A DNA stretch of 64,000 bases, taken from Rutstroemia sp. NJR-2017a BVV2. Lineage: Eukaryota > Ascomycota > Leotiomycetes > Helotiales > Rutstroemiaceae. Both the position numbers and the translations under genes were made by a program. Numbering within the stretch: the first letter of the stretch is position 1; every line of letters starts with the position of its first letter. The notes under the pieces are model-generated. The model was given only the letters and a program-made list of their open reading frames with translations, was not told where the DNA came from and made no database searches. Location: assembly GCA_002946415.1 (NCBI GenBank), contig NJPS01000003.1:434001-498000 (forward strand), written 5' to 3'. Shown piece by piece: positions 50,257-62,430 of the stretch.

Positions 50257-50394
50257 ACTAATACTGAATATTGCTAATAAAAGCTGAAACTTCTAAAAAT
50301 TTACAAATCTTCTTTTCTTGAGTATACTTAATAATTATACGGTGTTGCTAAGGAAAAAGAAGTATATTTTGGATAAAAAAGTTCTTATTCGCTT
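50257..50394. other. 3' flank of the deleted pogo element
   Basis: Non-coding, moderately AT-rich; no motif recognised. Confidence 0.4.
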
Positions 50395-50560
50395 GTATAT
50401 TCTCACTTACTTACACCCACTAATTGTAGGTAGCTCTATTTAATCTCTTTTCATACTAGTATATACTTAAATAGGCGAATGCAAGATTATAAGCAAACGC
50501 AAGATCCCAAAAAATGGAAAAAAGTATATCAAAAATCATTATTTACTACCAAAATTTGTA
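50395..50560 (+). repeat. left terminal inverted repeat of P (lightly mutated)
   Basis: Contains AGGCGAATGCAAGATTATAA and GCAAACGCAAGATCCC, which appear in the right copy only as RIP-degraded forms. Confidence 0.7.
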
Positions 50561-50589
50561 TATAATTCAATGATTCAAAATATTATAAT

Positions 50590-51040
50590 TCGACTAATAT
50601 CTTAAAGATATATTAATATTCTATTTTCAATAACTCGAAGAGTCTATAACTAATATAAATCGAATATAATATATTAAACTAATTATATTTCGATTCTATC
50701 GATATTATAATATATACCAAATTACTATATATAGAGATAATAATTAGATTCTTTTTAAAATCCAAGAAGATATTATTATTAGATAAATAATTGATTAATA
50801 TAAAATTTATTAACTAATTACTAAATCTATAATTTTTATAATAACTAAATTCTCTTTAATATATATTAGATTAATAATAGTTCCAGAAATTTATATAATA
50901 ATATAAATCCAATTTCTATATAATTAAAACAAAATCTATAAATTATAAATATATTAGTATAATAAATATAAAAAGAGTTGAAAAATAATTTGAATTATAA
51001 AATAAAGAGATTATAAAATATAATATTATATTTGAAAATC
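50590..51040 (+). pseudogene. P transposase, N-terminal part
   Basis: With RIP stops bridged, the frame ends NYKYISIINIKRVEK.FEL.N then KEIIKYNIIFEN, matching the segment before the first catalytic Asp in pogo transposases ('id..Ra...dp..i..WF.l......ky.I..enIYNmDE'). It breaks at 51040 exactly after FEN and continues at 57583 with LYNINKTNI. Confidence 0.7.
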
Positions 51041-51234
51041 TGTAATAATATACTATAGATAAAAGTTTATATTATTCTTAAAATCAATAACTAGAAAACT
51101 AAGAAAACCGAAAAATCTAGAAAACTTATATACAAAAAGTTATTATATACTAGCTACTATAATAGAAAACTTAACTAAATTATATATAGAAAATATAAGT
51201 TATAATAAAGAGATAAATTATATAATTTATTATA
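51041..51234 (-). repeat. gypsy B 3' LTR (194 bp)
   Basis: Starts TGTAATAATATACTATAG, the least altered version of this LTR start. It is followed by the minus-strand polypurine tract (51235-51270). Confidence 0.92.
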
Positions 51235-54200
51235 TTATCTTTTTCTTCAAGTAAACTTATTCTTAAGTTTTAATTAGTTACTAGTTCTAATTAGTAATAA
51301 TAATAAAGAATCTATAATAAAGTTAGTATTATAGAAATAATATAGATTAGTTTTAAGAATATATAATAATAAGTATTATAGAAACGAAAAGAATAATAAT
51401 CTAGATTTATATTTTTTCTTCTAGTATCAATATATTGGTTTTAAAGAATATTTACTTCTATTTTGATATTATTAGATAATTATCTTTTATATATTTATAA
51501 TTATCTTCTCTATCTTGATATAAATATAACTAGTTAGAAAGTAGAATTAAAGAACTAGGTTCTTTAGAATTTATAAGATAGAAAATTTAAAATAGCTATA
51601 AAGCTATTTTAAAATTTAATATCTTATATCAAATAAGATCTATATTATAATTAAACTATTGAACTTAGTATTCTAGAGATTTATAATATTTATATATAAT
51701 AAAGATTCTTTCTACTTTCTATTCTTCTTTATTAGTAATATTAATAGATAATAAAAGGTTATTGATTTAACTAGAAAGTAGATTATCTAAAGTCTTTCAG
51801 AACTTATCTATAGAGAATATATTATAGATTTATATAGTAATTGATAACTTTAAATAAAACAAATATCCAACTTTCTTAAGGACTTTGAAATATTTATCTA
51901 TACAGTAATCCAGTTTGCAAAAGAATTACTAGATTGATAAATACTTTATATTAAGCTATATATAGTTACTAATATCGAAATCGATAAAGTAGTAATATAT
52001 ATTAATAGAACTTGATATATATTTTTGAGTTTTTTCAATTAACTTATAAATATAGATTAGTATATTATAAATTCTCTATATATAATTATATATATTCTCG
52101 ATATTCAAATTATTTATAAAGATATTTATAAGTTATTAGTTCTATTATATATAAGATTCCTAATTATAAAGTATTTCGAAAAAGGATATATTATGAAAAG
52201 AAAAGTAGAAAAAGATTAATTAAATATAATCTATTATAAGTAAATATTTAAATCAGTTATCTTGATAATAACTGATAAAGTACCTAAATTGCTTCTATAA
52301 ATACTAATTATAAATTTCAGTTTATCTATTAGTTTGGGAATAATCTATAATCGATAACTTAATTTAAATATCTAAAATTGAATTAAATTCTTTCTAGAAA
52401 AATAAAATAAATTGCAGATTATAATCAGAAAATATAGTTATCAGCAAGCTATAATAATAATAGATATACTAGAGATAAAGATAGATTTATTCTTAAATAT
52501 TAATAATCTTATAATAAAAGATAATAATAGTTTACTTGTTTAAACAATCAATAATAACAAAGATATTATCGAAGTTATATTTATCTTTGTTGAAGTTATA
52601 GTAATCTATAATAATATATTTCTATATATATATAGGAATTAATAAGGAGTATAATAATTTAGAAATCTTATCTCGAGATATAGAGCTATATCGATAAATA
52701 TAATAATTATAAATATAAATATATATATTATTTATTATACTATATTAGTAATATTATTTTGCCAAAAACAGGATTATCTTCTTAATCCTAGAATAAATAG
52801 TAATTATAAAGTTATATATTTCTCGAATTAGTAATATATAGAGCTAATAAATATCAGAAACTATTAGTCGGTTTTTAAATAATAGTAAATCTCTATCAAA
52901 TATCAAGTATTGGTTGCTATAGGAGGTTTGAATATATAGATTTTATAGATTTTTAGAATTATAATTAGATCTCAAAAATTGGTTGATAAGATTTATTATA
53001 GAGTTAAGTAGTATAAGTATTATCGAAATTTCGTTTTACTTTATATAGTCCTTTTTGTATTATTCTGTTATTATAATTATATCGAGTTTCGTTTTTCTAA
53101 ATAAGGTTTGTAAATATTTTTACTATTTTTATTTATTTTATAGACCAAGTTTATTGACTTTTCGAGTAAATATATCTATAAATAGATTCTCTTTACTAAA
53201 GCGATATATAATTAGGAAGTTATAATTAGTAAATAATTCAGTTTATCTAGTTTATCTAATATTAAAGAACTTAGTTGATATAAAGTATTCTAGAACTTTA
53301 TAATCAGTATATATATAGATCTAATATAGAGTTACTATTAATTTTATATATTAATAACTAAAGGATTTAATAATTATAAATATTTCTTTATTATATATTT
53401 TATAATTAAACTTAGTAGTTTATATTATCTTGAAGAAAAAAGCTATAGATAGCTAATTGTTATTATATTTCTATAAAAGTATATTTATAACTACTTTATT
53501 AAAGATATTTATTTCCAGTATATAAAGAAAGTTGTAATAGTAGTACTATAAAAAAGATATATTTATCAAAATATACTTGAAGATATCGAATACTAATTAG
53601 TAATTTTTATCGAATCTAAAGAGGATTCTAATCTTTATTAAATTAATAAAGAGTTTAGTAATAATACCAAAATTATAGATAAAATATTAATAGAAATTAT
53701 AAAAACCAAGAAAGAATTAAATACTTTTTATAAATATAAAATACTTCTATTACTATATTATAAAGACCTTATCTAGATCTATTTTGATATCTTTAGTTGA
53801 GATAATAAATCCTAAGTACTTTGTATATTTGATATCGAATTTATATTTTTTGAGATCAGTTTATAATCCAGTATCTTATAAATACTATAAAACTAATTTG
53901 ATATAGATTTTATATTCAAACTTATCTTTAGAGTAAATCAAGATATTATCTAGATAAATAATATAGAATATATCTAAATAATCGAAGAATATATTATTTA
54001 TATAATATTAGTATATTACTAAGTTATTAGTTAGTCTAAAAGATATAATTTTATATTTATAGATACTATAGTAAATATAAAATATAGTATATTCTTCAGA
54101 AATAGAATCTATTTGAATATAGTAGAAGATTTATCAGATATCGAATTTAGTAAATATTTTAATATAAGAGATATAAGTTAGTATTTCATTAATTAGAAAT

Positions 54201-57200
54201 AAAGAGTAATAGTTTTTATATATAAAAGTATTAAGTATATAGAAGTTAATATAAAAATATAAATTACTATTTGGTTTCTTAACAAATAAGATAGAGATTA
54301 TAAATAATATTTGATTTAATTTAATAAATCCTTTAACTAAATTATCTATAATATAGTTCTTTATAGTTTCTAGTTCTTCTATTAATATCTTATATAATAG
54401 ATTATATCGAAGTACTTTTTCTTCATTATCTTTAAATATGATTTTATAATTATATAAATAATATAAAGATAATATATTTAAATTAGATTTCGAAAAGATA
54501 ATTATATAGTCTAAGTACTTATTAGAAATAAGAGATTCTAAATTAATTTCGAAGAAGAAGATAAGAAAATAGTGAGAATAAAACTTGGAATATAAAGTAG
54601 TAAAGAAAATAAAAGAAACTTATTTAACTTCTTTTTTAGTTTAGTATTTCTCAATTAGATAGTTAATTTTATAGATAGTAGTTATATCTAATTTATATTC
54701 TATATCTCGATAATATATTATATTAAAAATAGAACTAGAGATAATATAGATATTAATAAGAAATTAAGAATATAAAGATTAAAGTTTCTAGAAGAGTTTA
54801 GAATATCTAATTAGTAGTAGAAAGTTAGATATAAACTAAGTTTCTTATTTGAAAGTTATTTCTATTTATACTAAGTTATAGATAAAGTTCTTAGTATAAA
54901 TCTTATAAATATTTACTAATAAAGAGTTTAATTTAATAATACTTTTTTACTTTAGAAATAATCTAAGAAAGAATAAATTCATTATAGATATTTAGCAAAC
55001 TACTGAATATCAAAATATAATTTATACTTTTTTAGTAATAATTATATTAATAAAGAATTTATAATTCTCTATATCTAGATATTACTTCCAAAACTTATCT
55101 AATTAGTAATTATATCGATCTATATTAGTTTGATAAAAACGATTAGAGCTCTTTTAGGTCAAATTGGTATAAATATAGATATAATTATTTAAATAGATTT
55201 ATATAGAAAAAAGATACTTCGGCTAATATAGTTATTAGTTTATATAATCAACTAGAATATTATTCTTAGTTAATTACTTCTTTCTAAGAATAAAAGAGTA
55301 ATTTAGATAGATAATTAAAAAGAGAATATAGATTTATAATTGATTATTAATTATAAGATTTAAGTAAATATAATAAATAATAAGTTTATCTTACTAGTTA
55401 TTATATTCTTTAACTAATAAAGATATTTTCAGTTTTTTAACTATTACTTTCTATATAAAATTGAGGGACTTTAAAAAAATAATATTAATTAGAATGAAAC
55501 TATTTACTTTAGAATCTATAAAAGTTTAGGTTTGAAAAGAGTATTGATTTCTTACTAGTATATATAGAAATAATAAGTTATCTTCTTCTAGTAGCTTAGT
55601 AAGATCTAAGTATTTTATATTTCTTATTCTATCTAATATAGAAGCTTTTGTTAAATATAATCTTTTACTTGATTATTCTATATATAAATATACTTTATTA
55701 CTTCTTCTTTCTTTTCTAGAATTTATTTATTTATAATATTAATATAGATCTCTTCGTTATTATATTTATCAAGAAGTTTTTGAATATCAATATTAATAAT
55801 ATTAACTTTGTAAAAAGTATTATTCTAAGCTCGATCTAGAATAAGATTAATAAGAGTATTAGCTTTATTATTATAATAAAATCGATTTAAAGAAGTAAAA
55901 ATATTATAATCAAAAATGAAATTATAAAAGATATTTGAAAAGTTAGATATAGTTAATATTAATATAAAGTTGCGAATAATACCAAAACTATAAAATAAAG
56001 TAAAGTAACTTATTTACTCTATAATAACTTCTTTTCTAGTATAATAAGAAATACTTGAGAAGCAATATAAAGAAGTAGATATTATAGAAATAGATTATAA
56101 AAGATATAATAAAATCTTTATATTATCTTTTTATTCAATAAAGTAGAAATATTCTACTATTTCTTAAAGAATCTTAATTCTAAATTACTATCTTTTGAAA
56201 TAGATATAGTAATATTTAGTAACCTTAATAGATAACTTATCGAAAATAACTTCGAAGAAGATTATATTAATTAAAACTTATATATAAAAACGATAATAAA
56301 ACTCTTTGAAGAAAAATAAAAAATCAGAAATAATTATAAATATAACTTTATATTCGTTCTTAGTTTTTACTATTTCTATAGAATTATAGAAAAATATATA
56401 TAATTTATTTACTAGTTTCTTAGTAATAAAGAGAGATTCTTAAATAAAGAATCTTTCTAAATAATCTAGAATTAATTCTTTTATTTAATCTCCGATATAA
56501 TTATAAACTTGATTTTCGTCAAAATAGAAATAAGTTTCAAAATAGTTTAATACTATCTTCTTCTATAAAGAGAATTAGATATTCTTTCTATTATTAAACT
56601 TATTAGTTAGATTAGTAATATAAAAAAGCTGATTATAACTAATACTTAATAAAGAAGAATAGATAGTTGATTATCAATCTCTTATAAGTAGTTATAAACT
56701 ATAATCAGATCTAAAATATATATATAAAGATATTACTATAAAGAAAATTAAAAAGTTTTCTTCTATAAATTTATTATACTTAGTTGATTAGATAAAGAAA
56801 TTTTAAACTTGATTAAAGAACTTATATAAAGATAGAATATATAGGATATATAATAAACTATTTTATTTTATATTAGCTAATAACTATATAATTAGTATCT
56901 ATAATATTATAAACTCGGATTTCATTATATAGAGCTTTTTAATCTTAGTTAGTAGTACTGAGATTTGTCTAGATAAGAAGGTAAAGATAAGTTATTTATT
57001 TATAGTTTGAGTTCGATTATTATTTAAATTTCCTCGACTAATAGTAATATTTGAATTAGAGAAGAGATTTTTACTATTTTCTTAACTATTATTATATTAT
57101 CGTTATAAATTCACTATTTCCAATTATATAAAGAGGTATTTCTGTTTTGGAGATAGAAAGTATTTAATTATATTTCTATATTCGAAAGTAGCTATATCCT

Positions 57201-57383
57201 ATTTAGGAGATATAAGAAGATCGATTTATTAATAAGAATAAAAAAAAAATACTTTCGTTACTATTATAATAAAATAAACTTTCTTCTAACTATTCTAGAT
57301 TTATCTAGATAAGGAGGATTAAAAGTGAAATATTATTTAGAAAGCTACTAATTAGCTGAAGATATAAGTTAAGTTATTGATAA

Positions 57384-57577
57384 TATAATAATATATTATA
57401 GATAAGAGTTTATATTATTCTTAGAATCAATAACTAGAAAGTTAAAAAAACTAAAAAACCTAAAGAATTTATATATAAGAAGTTATTATATATTAGCTAT
57501 TATAATAGAGAGTTTGACTAAGTTATATATAAAGAATATAAATTATAACAAGAAAATAAATTATATAACTTATTACA
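57384..57577 (-). repeat. gypsy B 5' LTR (194 bp)
   Basis: Ends CTTATTACA, keeping the CA end. AAATC follows at 57578. Confidence 0.92.
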
Positions 57578-58480
57578 AAATCTATATAATATAAACAAAA
57601 CTAATATATAAATAGAAATTCAAATAAATAAAGAAATAGTAATATTTATAAATATTATTAAATATTATAATATCTTTTTAGAAAATTATAAATCTCTAAT
57701 TTATATAGAGATTATATATATTAATAAAATAATAATTAGTTTATATATAATTATCTAAAGAAAAAGATATATAAAATCTTAATATAAAAATTATAATTTT
57801 AATAAAGAAGAAATAATTAATATTTCTAAATTTACTTTTACAAATAATAAAATTATATTAAAATAACTAAAATACTTTATAAAGAAGATTAAAAGAGAAA
57901 TAATATTAGAAAATCTATTTATATTATTTTGGAAAATTCTACTATTTAATAGATATAATAACTATATATAAGATAAGTTTATTATATTAATTTATATTTA
58001 TAAAATTAAGTATTAGATCTTTTTACTATATCTTATCTATATTATATAATTATATAATATAAATATATTTTCAATTTGGAAATATTAGTATTAAGAAACT
58101 ATTATAAAATTTATAAATAATCTTAATATCAAATATAATATATAATAATTACTAAAAGACTTTTCTTTTATTTATATAAAAATATTCAAAGAATAAATAG
58201 TTAAATATATATTTGAGAAAGCTGGAATATAATTATCTAATATTAATATTATCAAATTGAATATATAATAATTTATATAAATTAATATTTTGAAAAAACT
58301 TATTTTATTTTAATTATCTTTAGTTTCTATTATATATTTCGAAAATATTTAATATCTTGATTATATAAATAAAAAGATTCTTTTCTTATTAAGTTTACTA
58401 AATCGGAAATAATATAAAGATATAATTTAAAAGATTATTATTATATTTTATTAAAATGAACTTATAATTATAAATTTTCA
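57578..58480 (+). pseudogene. P transposase, DDE_1 catalytic part
   Basis: Begins LYNINKTNI (family 'iYNmDEtGf'), then INKEIVIFINIIK, ISKFTFTNNKIILK.LKYF (family 's.nGWtn..lgl.WL..F'), WKILLFNRYNNYI (family 'r.LilDGH.SH') and FLLYLIYII.LYNINIFSIWK.Y (family 'PphtsHilQPLDv.vFs.lK..Y'). It ends with FEKAGI, matching 'afr..Gi.P'. Further right, at about 58570-58780, comes a Lys/Glu-rich tail. The catalytic D residues are N or lost, as RIP would do. Confidence 0.72.
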
Positions 58481-59074
58481 GATTATATATAATAAAATAG
58501 ATATTATATATATTACTAAAGTAATTAATAAAAAGTCTTCTCAAATAAAATAAAAGTTCTTTTTATATTAAACTTCAATTAGATTAATTATAAAGAGAAA
58601 ATAAAAAGAAGAATTAGAAAAGAAAAAAGTTTGAATTATATTAAATAAGAAATTATTATAAATATAAAAAGATCTAAAAATAAAAGAAAGTTTTATTTAG
58701 AAATAGTAAAAAACTAAGAATAAATTTATTATAAAGTTAAATAAAATAAAATAATTTATTTCAGATAAACTTTTAATTTGAGTTTTAGATCTAAAATTAG
58801 ATTTTTTAAAATTAATAAAAATTAAAGAGATATAAGATTAATAAAAGAAGAAATAATAAAAAAATTATAATATAATAAAACTTGATATATTTAGAGAGAT
58901 CGAAAATATTATAGAGAAAAATATTTATATTTTCTTTAATATCGATAATAGTAATAATATTATCTTTAATTAATCTAAAAACTCTTCGAATATTAAATTT
59001 AATATATAGAAGATATAATTTAATAAACAAAAAACCTATTTTTTTATTTAGTATCTTTTAATTCAAATATTCTT
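58481..59074. other. 3' part of P, AT-rich
   Basis: Contains a Lys/Glu-rich stretch in the P frame (KRENKKKN-type) and then untranslatable AT-rich sequence up to the right TIR. The open stretch at 58812-59030 (-) has low complexity and is not supported as a gene. Confidence 0.5.
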
Positions 59075-59235
59075 ATATAAATTTTGATGGTAAATATTAT
59101 AAAAAATATAACTTTCGGAATCTTATATTTACTTATAATCTTATATTTTTCTATTTAAGTATATACTAGTATAAAAAGAGATTAAATAGAGCTATTTATA
59201 ATTAAAGTATATATTGATATAAGAATATAATTAAG
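59075..59235 (-). repeat. right terminal inverted repeat of P (heavily mutated)
   Basis: Complement of the left end: TTTTGATGGTAAATATTATA ... CTTATAATCTTATATTTTTC ... AGAGATTAAATAGAGCTA. Differences are almost all C to T or G to A. Confidence 0.7.
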
Positions 59236-59565
59236 TGGAGCTATCTAGGATTAACTAGTACTAAATAATATTAATATTATATAATATAAGTAAAAATGGT
59301 GATAATCTCAGAATATCTTAATTTTGGGGTGGGACCTCGGTTAGTGGTATCGAATAAGTTAGTACATCCACTAGTGGGCTTTTCAACAGATTAATATTGT
59401 ATGCGCTCGTTGATAGGTCTCTGCCGATAATAGATAATCCGATATGAAAGCTGTCACAACCCCGCACCGGAGAAGGATCAATTTCTCAACCGAATCAAAA
59501 AGGCTCCAACGACTATCCTTTTCACACCACTTTGAAGCACAAGGTGCCTTATCACTATCAGCAAG
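59236..59565 (+). promoter_or_regulatory. upstream region of the Cys-rich membrane protein gene
   Basis: AT-rich to about 59310, then GC-normal for 250 bp up to the start codon. It presumably holds the promoter and 5' UTR. No recognised motif; TATCACTATCAGCAAG immediately precedes the ATG, with A at -3 (CAAG|ATG), an acceptable fungal start context. Confidence 0.4.
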
Positions 59566-61916
59566 ATGAAAATACCTAAGACGTGTCTTGTGCTGTTGAC
59601 GGCCGGGGTTTACGGGGTAGCTGCGAGAGGTATTTCCCGCCCAACAAAGCCATTATCTTTGATACAAACATTAGTGCTACAGACGAGCTCTATACCGCCG
59701 CCGTTAATTCGAATGGGGAGAGCGATACCTTAACCCCCCAAAACAATCACAATGGCTGGGTTAATCCTCAAGATTTGGCTCCTATGCCACAGTGCATCGC
59801 TCAACAGGATCAATCCACTTGGCTGAGTACCATGACGAAATGTACCGGCAAACGATGCACCTCGCACTTTGGAGTTATTTGTACTCACCACCAATGGCTG
59901 ACTCAGCTCAGCTGTCTCGGCATTGGATTTTCCCCCGATGTTATCGAAGGTTATCTCCCATACTGTAGTAGATCAGTACTCGCCAAAGCGCAGTTTTATC
60001 TATGGATTCGTAAAATCACCGGTCGAACGTGGCTTGTTGATGTTGGCGACGCGAACGGGCTGCAAAATCTCTCTCCAGCCTCCCTAGCTGAAGGTTACGC
60101 GGCCGTTGATGTGACTTACAATGCACCAAAATGCCTAACCGACTCGGTTTCTGCTCTATCGATGGAACCATTTCAACATGTAATGGCTTCCTGTAGTTTC
60201 ACAAGCACTACCCAACATACTGGAAATGCCGCTCGTCCTTGGGAATATAGTGAATTCAGACGGTCCATGATAGCTCTGGATTCTGAAACTGTTGGTTACG
60301 ATCTCGTCGGGCGTAGCATCAGATATGACGACTATTTTGATAAAGAATGCTTCTGCAGCACCTTCACTATAGATCCGAAAAAGGAACCCTGTCCAGGGCC
60401 AGGGCAGATAGACTTGACGAAGGAGCGGCTATGGATTAACGCCACCTGTGGGTCGAGGTCCTTACCCGATAACTGGACGGACATACTCAAAACCACAGAA
60501 TTTGCGTGCATTCCCATCGAAGACTGGAACTGGCCCATGTGTGTCGTGGATATGCCGAAGCAGATAATTGAGCTTGCTGATCAGTGTGCAACCGATGCTT
60601 GTGAGGTCGACTCAAGTGGCTACTGTAAAGTCAAGCGCGCAGTTGACAGGGCTTGCTTTTGTCGCGAAATCAGCTACGATTCCTGCGGAGGTTCCTGCCA
60701 GATATTCGAGTCTCGAATAGACTATATAAAGTGGCTCCACGATCTTTGTGGCAATGTGCAGGACTGGCACGGTCTGCCAGATAATTGGCGTCAATTAGCT
60801 GCCCCTACCGCTCTCGACATGATTCCATGGCGATGGACTCTCAAACCATCCAACGATTCAAACATTGCCTATGTGACCAGTTTGGAACCGATCAGGGCAA
60901 CGGAAACATGTGCCTCGAATGAGTGGAAGCTCAGAAGCTTTGCTCTAATCAATATAGCTACTATCCTTGCCGCATTCCTCATCCAGATAACAGGCATACA
61001 TCGAATTGTACGCGGCTTTCTATGGCACCCGCACCCGTGGTGTTGGTTTTTCAAGGGTACTTTCATCGCCGCTCTTCACCTCCTTGCAAACTGGTTCAAT
61101 ACGTTTATTGTCCAGAAAACCCCTGGTTATAAGGAAGTTCCTGTTATTCAATTGATGCTCCTCTGGTGCTCAATACCTCGGCCTACTTGGGTAACGATTT
61201 TGCTGATTTGTTTACAACCATTCGAAGCGATGAATTTCTCCGCGACCGCGTCTTCTTTATTTTCAGAAATGATCCTCCAGTTTTTATTATCATATTACAT
61301 GGTTATGACTGTCAATTATGGTCGAGACCATCACTTCTACCTTGGAGGTATAGAAAGAGTTGAGAGAGGGAGACCGGCAAAACTCATGTATACTGGAGCA
61401 CTTATGTGGCTTATTATCATTAGTCTGACGCTCCTTCAGTTACTGCTGGCTATACGTAGGATGAATAGGTTGGCTGGATCTGGTAGATTTGATTCACCAA
61501 AGTGGCAGAAAAGCAAGCAGACAACATCGAACATTGTGAAGGAGCTAATGGTCCAATTGGCACATCATTGGATACACGAGAGTTGGGTCTCAGAAGAAAC
61601 ACCTTTGACAAATAGCGAGGGAGGAGATTATACTGTATACGGAACTTTTTCTGTTAAAGTCCAAGGTAACCGGGTTTTCCAGAAAGCATCTGTGGGACTG
61701 TATATGACCGCGGTAATAAATATGCTCCTTCTTTGGATTACGCAGTGGTTCTTTTGGGTTGGGTTTATTAGTCTTAGTTCAGAAGAGTACGTATTCATAT
61801 ATATATCTAATCTATATTATCTAACTGGATTTAGGTTCTGTCCCCCCAAGCTTGAGACCCTCACGGCTGTTTGGATTGCTTTCTCATTAGCAGGAGCTAT
61901 TATTGGAGCTACTTGA
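59566..61916 (+). CDS. Cys-rich secreted/membrane protein with duplicated CFC...LPDNW module and about seven TM segments
   Basis: Exons 59566-59629, 59683-61786 and 61835-61916 give 749 aa. Exon 1 encodes MKIPKTCLVLLTAGVYGVAA, a clear signal peptide. The 53-bp intron (GTATTT...CTACAG) joins it in phase to DELYTAAV. A later ATG-open frame from 59583 reads through this intron and is less likely. The last intron (48 bp, GTACGT...CTAACTGGATTTAG) is a multiple of three without stops. The N-terminal two-thirds is extracellular and Cys-rich. Two modules of about 103 residues start with CFC (60348 and 60654) and end with LPDNW (60462 and 60774). Then come hydrophobic segments near 60940-61000, 61045-61110, 61190-61240, 61270-61320, 61390-61450, 61690-61775 and 61865-61912. 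Similar multi-TM proteins are known in Pezizomycotina; role unknown. The TGA could be a mutated TGG, as the tail looks short. Confidence 0.82.
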
Positions 61917-62430
61917 TAAAATTATATAACTTAGCTTATAAATAGCTAGAGTATCTTATTATATAATATATTCAAGATTATTTACGAATGGCCGCTATTC
62001 GGTCGAGATCCGGTACACGGATTGGTCGGATCCCCCAAGTAGGCCGAAAATTGGCCGCTATTCGTTCCAGCTATAGCCCCTATTCGTTCCAGCCTTTAGA
62101 GCAGTCCTATACTATATCGCGGAGGTAGAAGGTGATATACTATATATATACTAATCCCTCTATATCTCCGCTTTCTGGCTATATCTTTTATCTACTAGCA
62201 GTAGTCGGATAGCAAGGATAATATTAGATTATAAGGAGAAATCTAATATTACTATTATCCTTCGATTTAAGAAAATATAAATAATCTATATATATTTGTT
62301 ATCCAAGATATAGATATATATATTAATATATATATCGTAATATCTTTCTATTTAATATAGTTCTATTTCTTGTTTAGAAAAAAGATATATTATTTGTTAT
62401 TTAACTATATATATATTATATCTATTTACT
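61917..62430. repeat. short GC-containing repeat cluster and hairpin downstream of the membrane protein gene
   Basis: GGCCGCTATTC occurs at about 61990 and 62053, and CTATTCGTTCCAGC at about 62058 and 62080, so a short unit is repeated two to three times within 110 bp. CGAATGGCCGCTATTCG at 61985-62001 can fold back on itself. At 62219-62251 there is a 12-bp perfect stem, TAATATTAGATT with AATCTAATATTA and an 8-9 nt loop; the region to about 62330 matches the dispersed repeat at 42165. Probably the ends of one or two small transposons. Confidence 0.5.

Larger units (their letters stand above)
51041..57577 (-). mobile_element. Ty3/gypsy retrotransposon B, complete but RIP-inactivated (6537 bp), sister of A
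   Basis: 194-bp LTRs (51041-51234 and 57384-57577) are flanked by perfect AAATC duplications (51036-51040 and 57578-57582). The left LTR still begins TGTAATAATA and the right still ends TATTACA, so the original TG...CA ends survive. The element collinearly matches gypsy A over its whole length. Pol is on the minus strand, with RT LDNILI at about 53938-53958. The insertion splits the P transposase at a highly conserved motif. Stops interrupt all frames. Confidence 0.93.
50395..59235 (+). mobile_element. pogo-type DNA transposon P, RIP-inactivated and split by gypsy B
   Basis: An inverted repeat of about 160 bp bounds it: 50395-50560 and, complemented, 59075-59235. They share CTATTTAAGTATATACTAGTAT, broken only by a few transitions, then AAAGAGATTAAATAGAGCTA. 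Inside, the plus strand encodes a transposase in two pieces, 50590-51040 and 57583-58480, which join in frame once gypsy B and one TSD copy are removed. Net length is about 2.3 kb. The left end keeps normal GC, the right end is heavily RIP-mutated. Outer boundaries are uncertain by 10-20 bp. Confidence 0.75.

Noticed and set aside
58812..59030. 72-codon hydrophobic minus-strand frame
   Set aside because: Ile/Leu/Tyr-rich translation of AT-rich DNA inside element P; no start context or motif.
60332..61363. Several short frames on both strands within the membrane protein gene
   Set aside because: Shadows of the 749-residue spliced frame.
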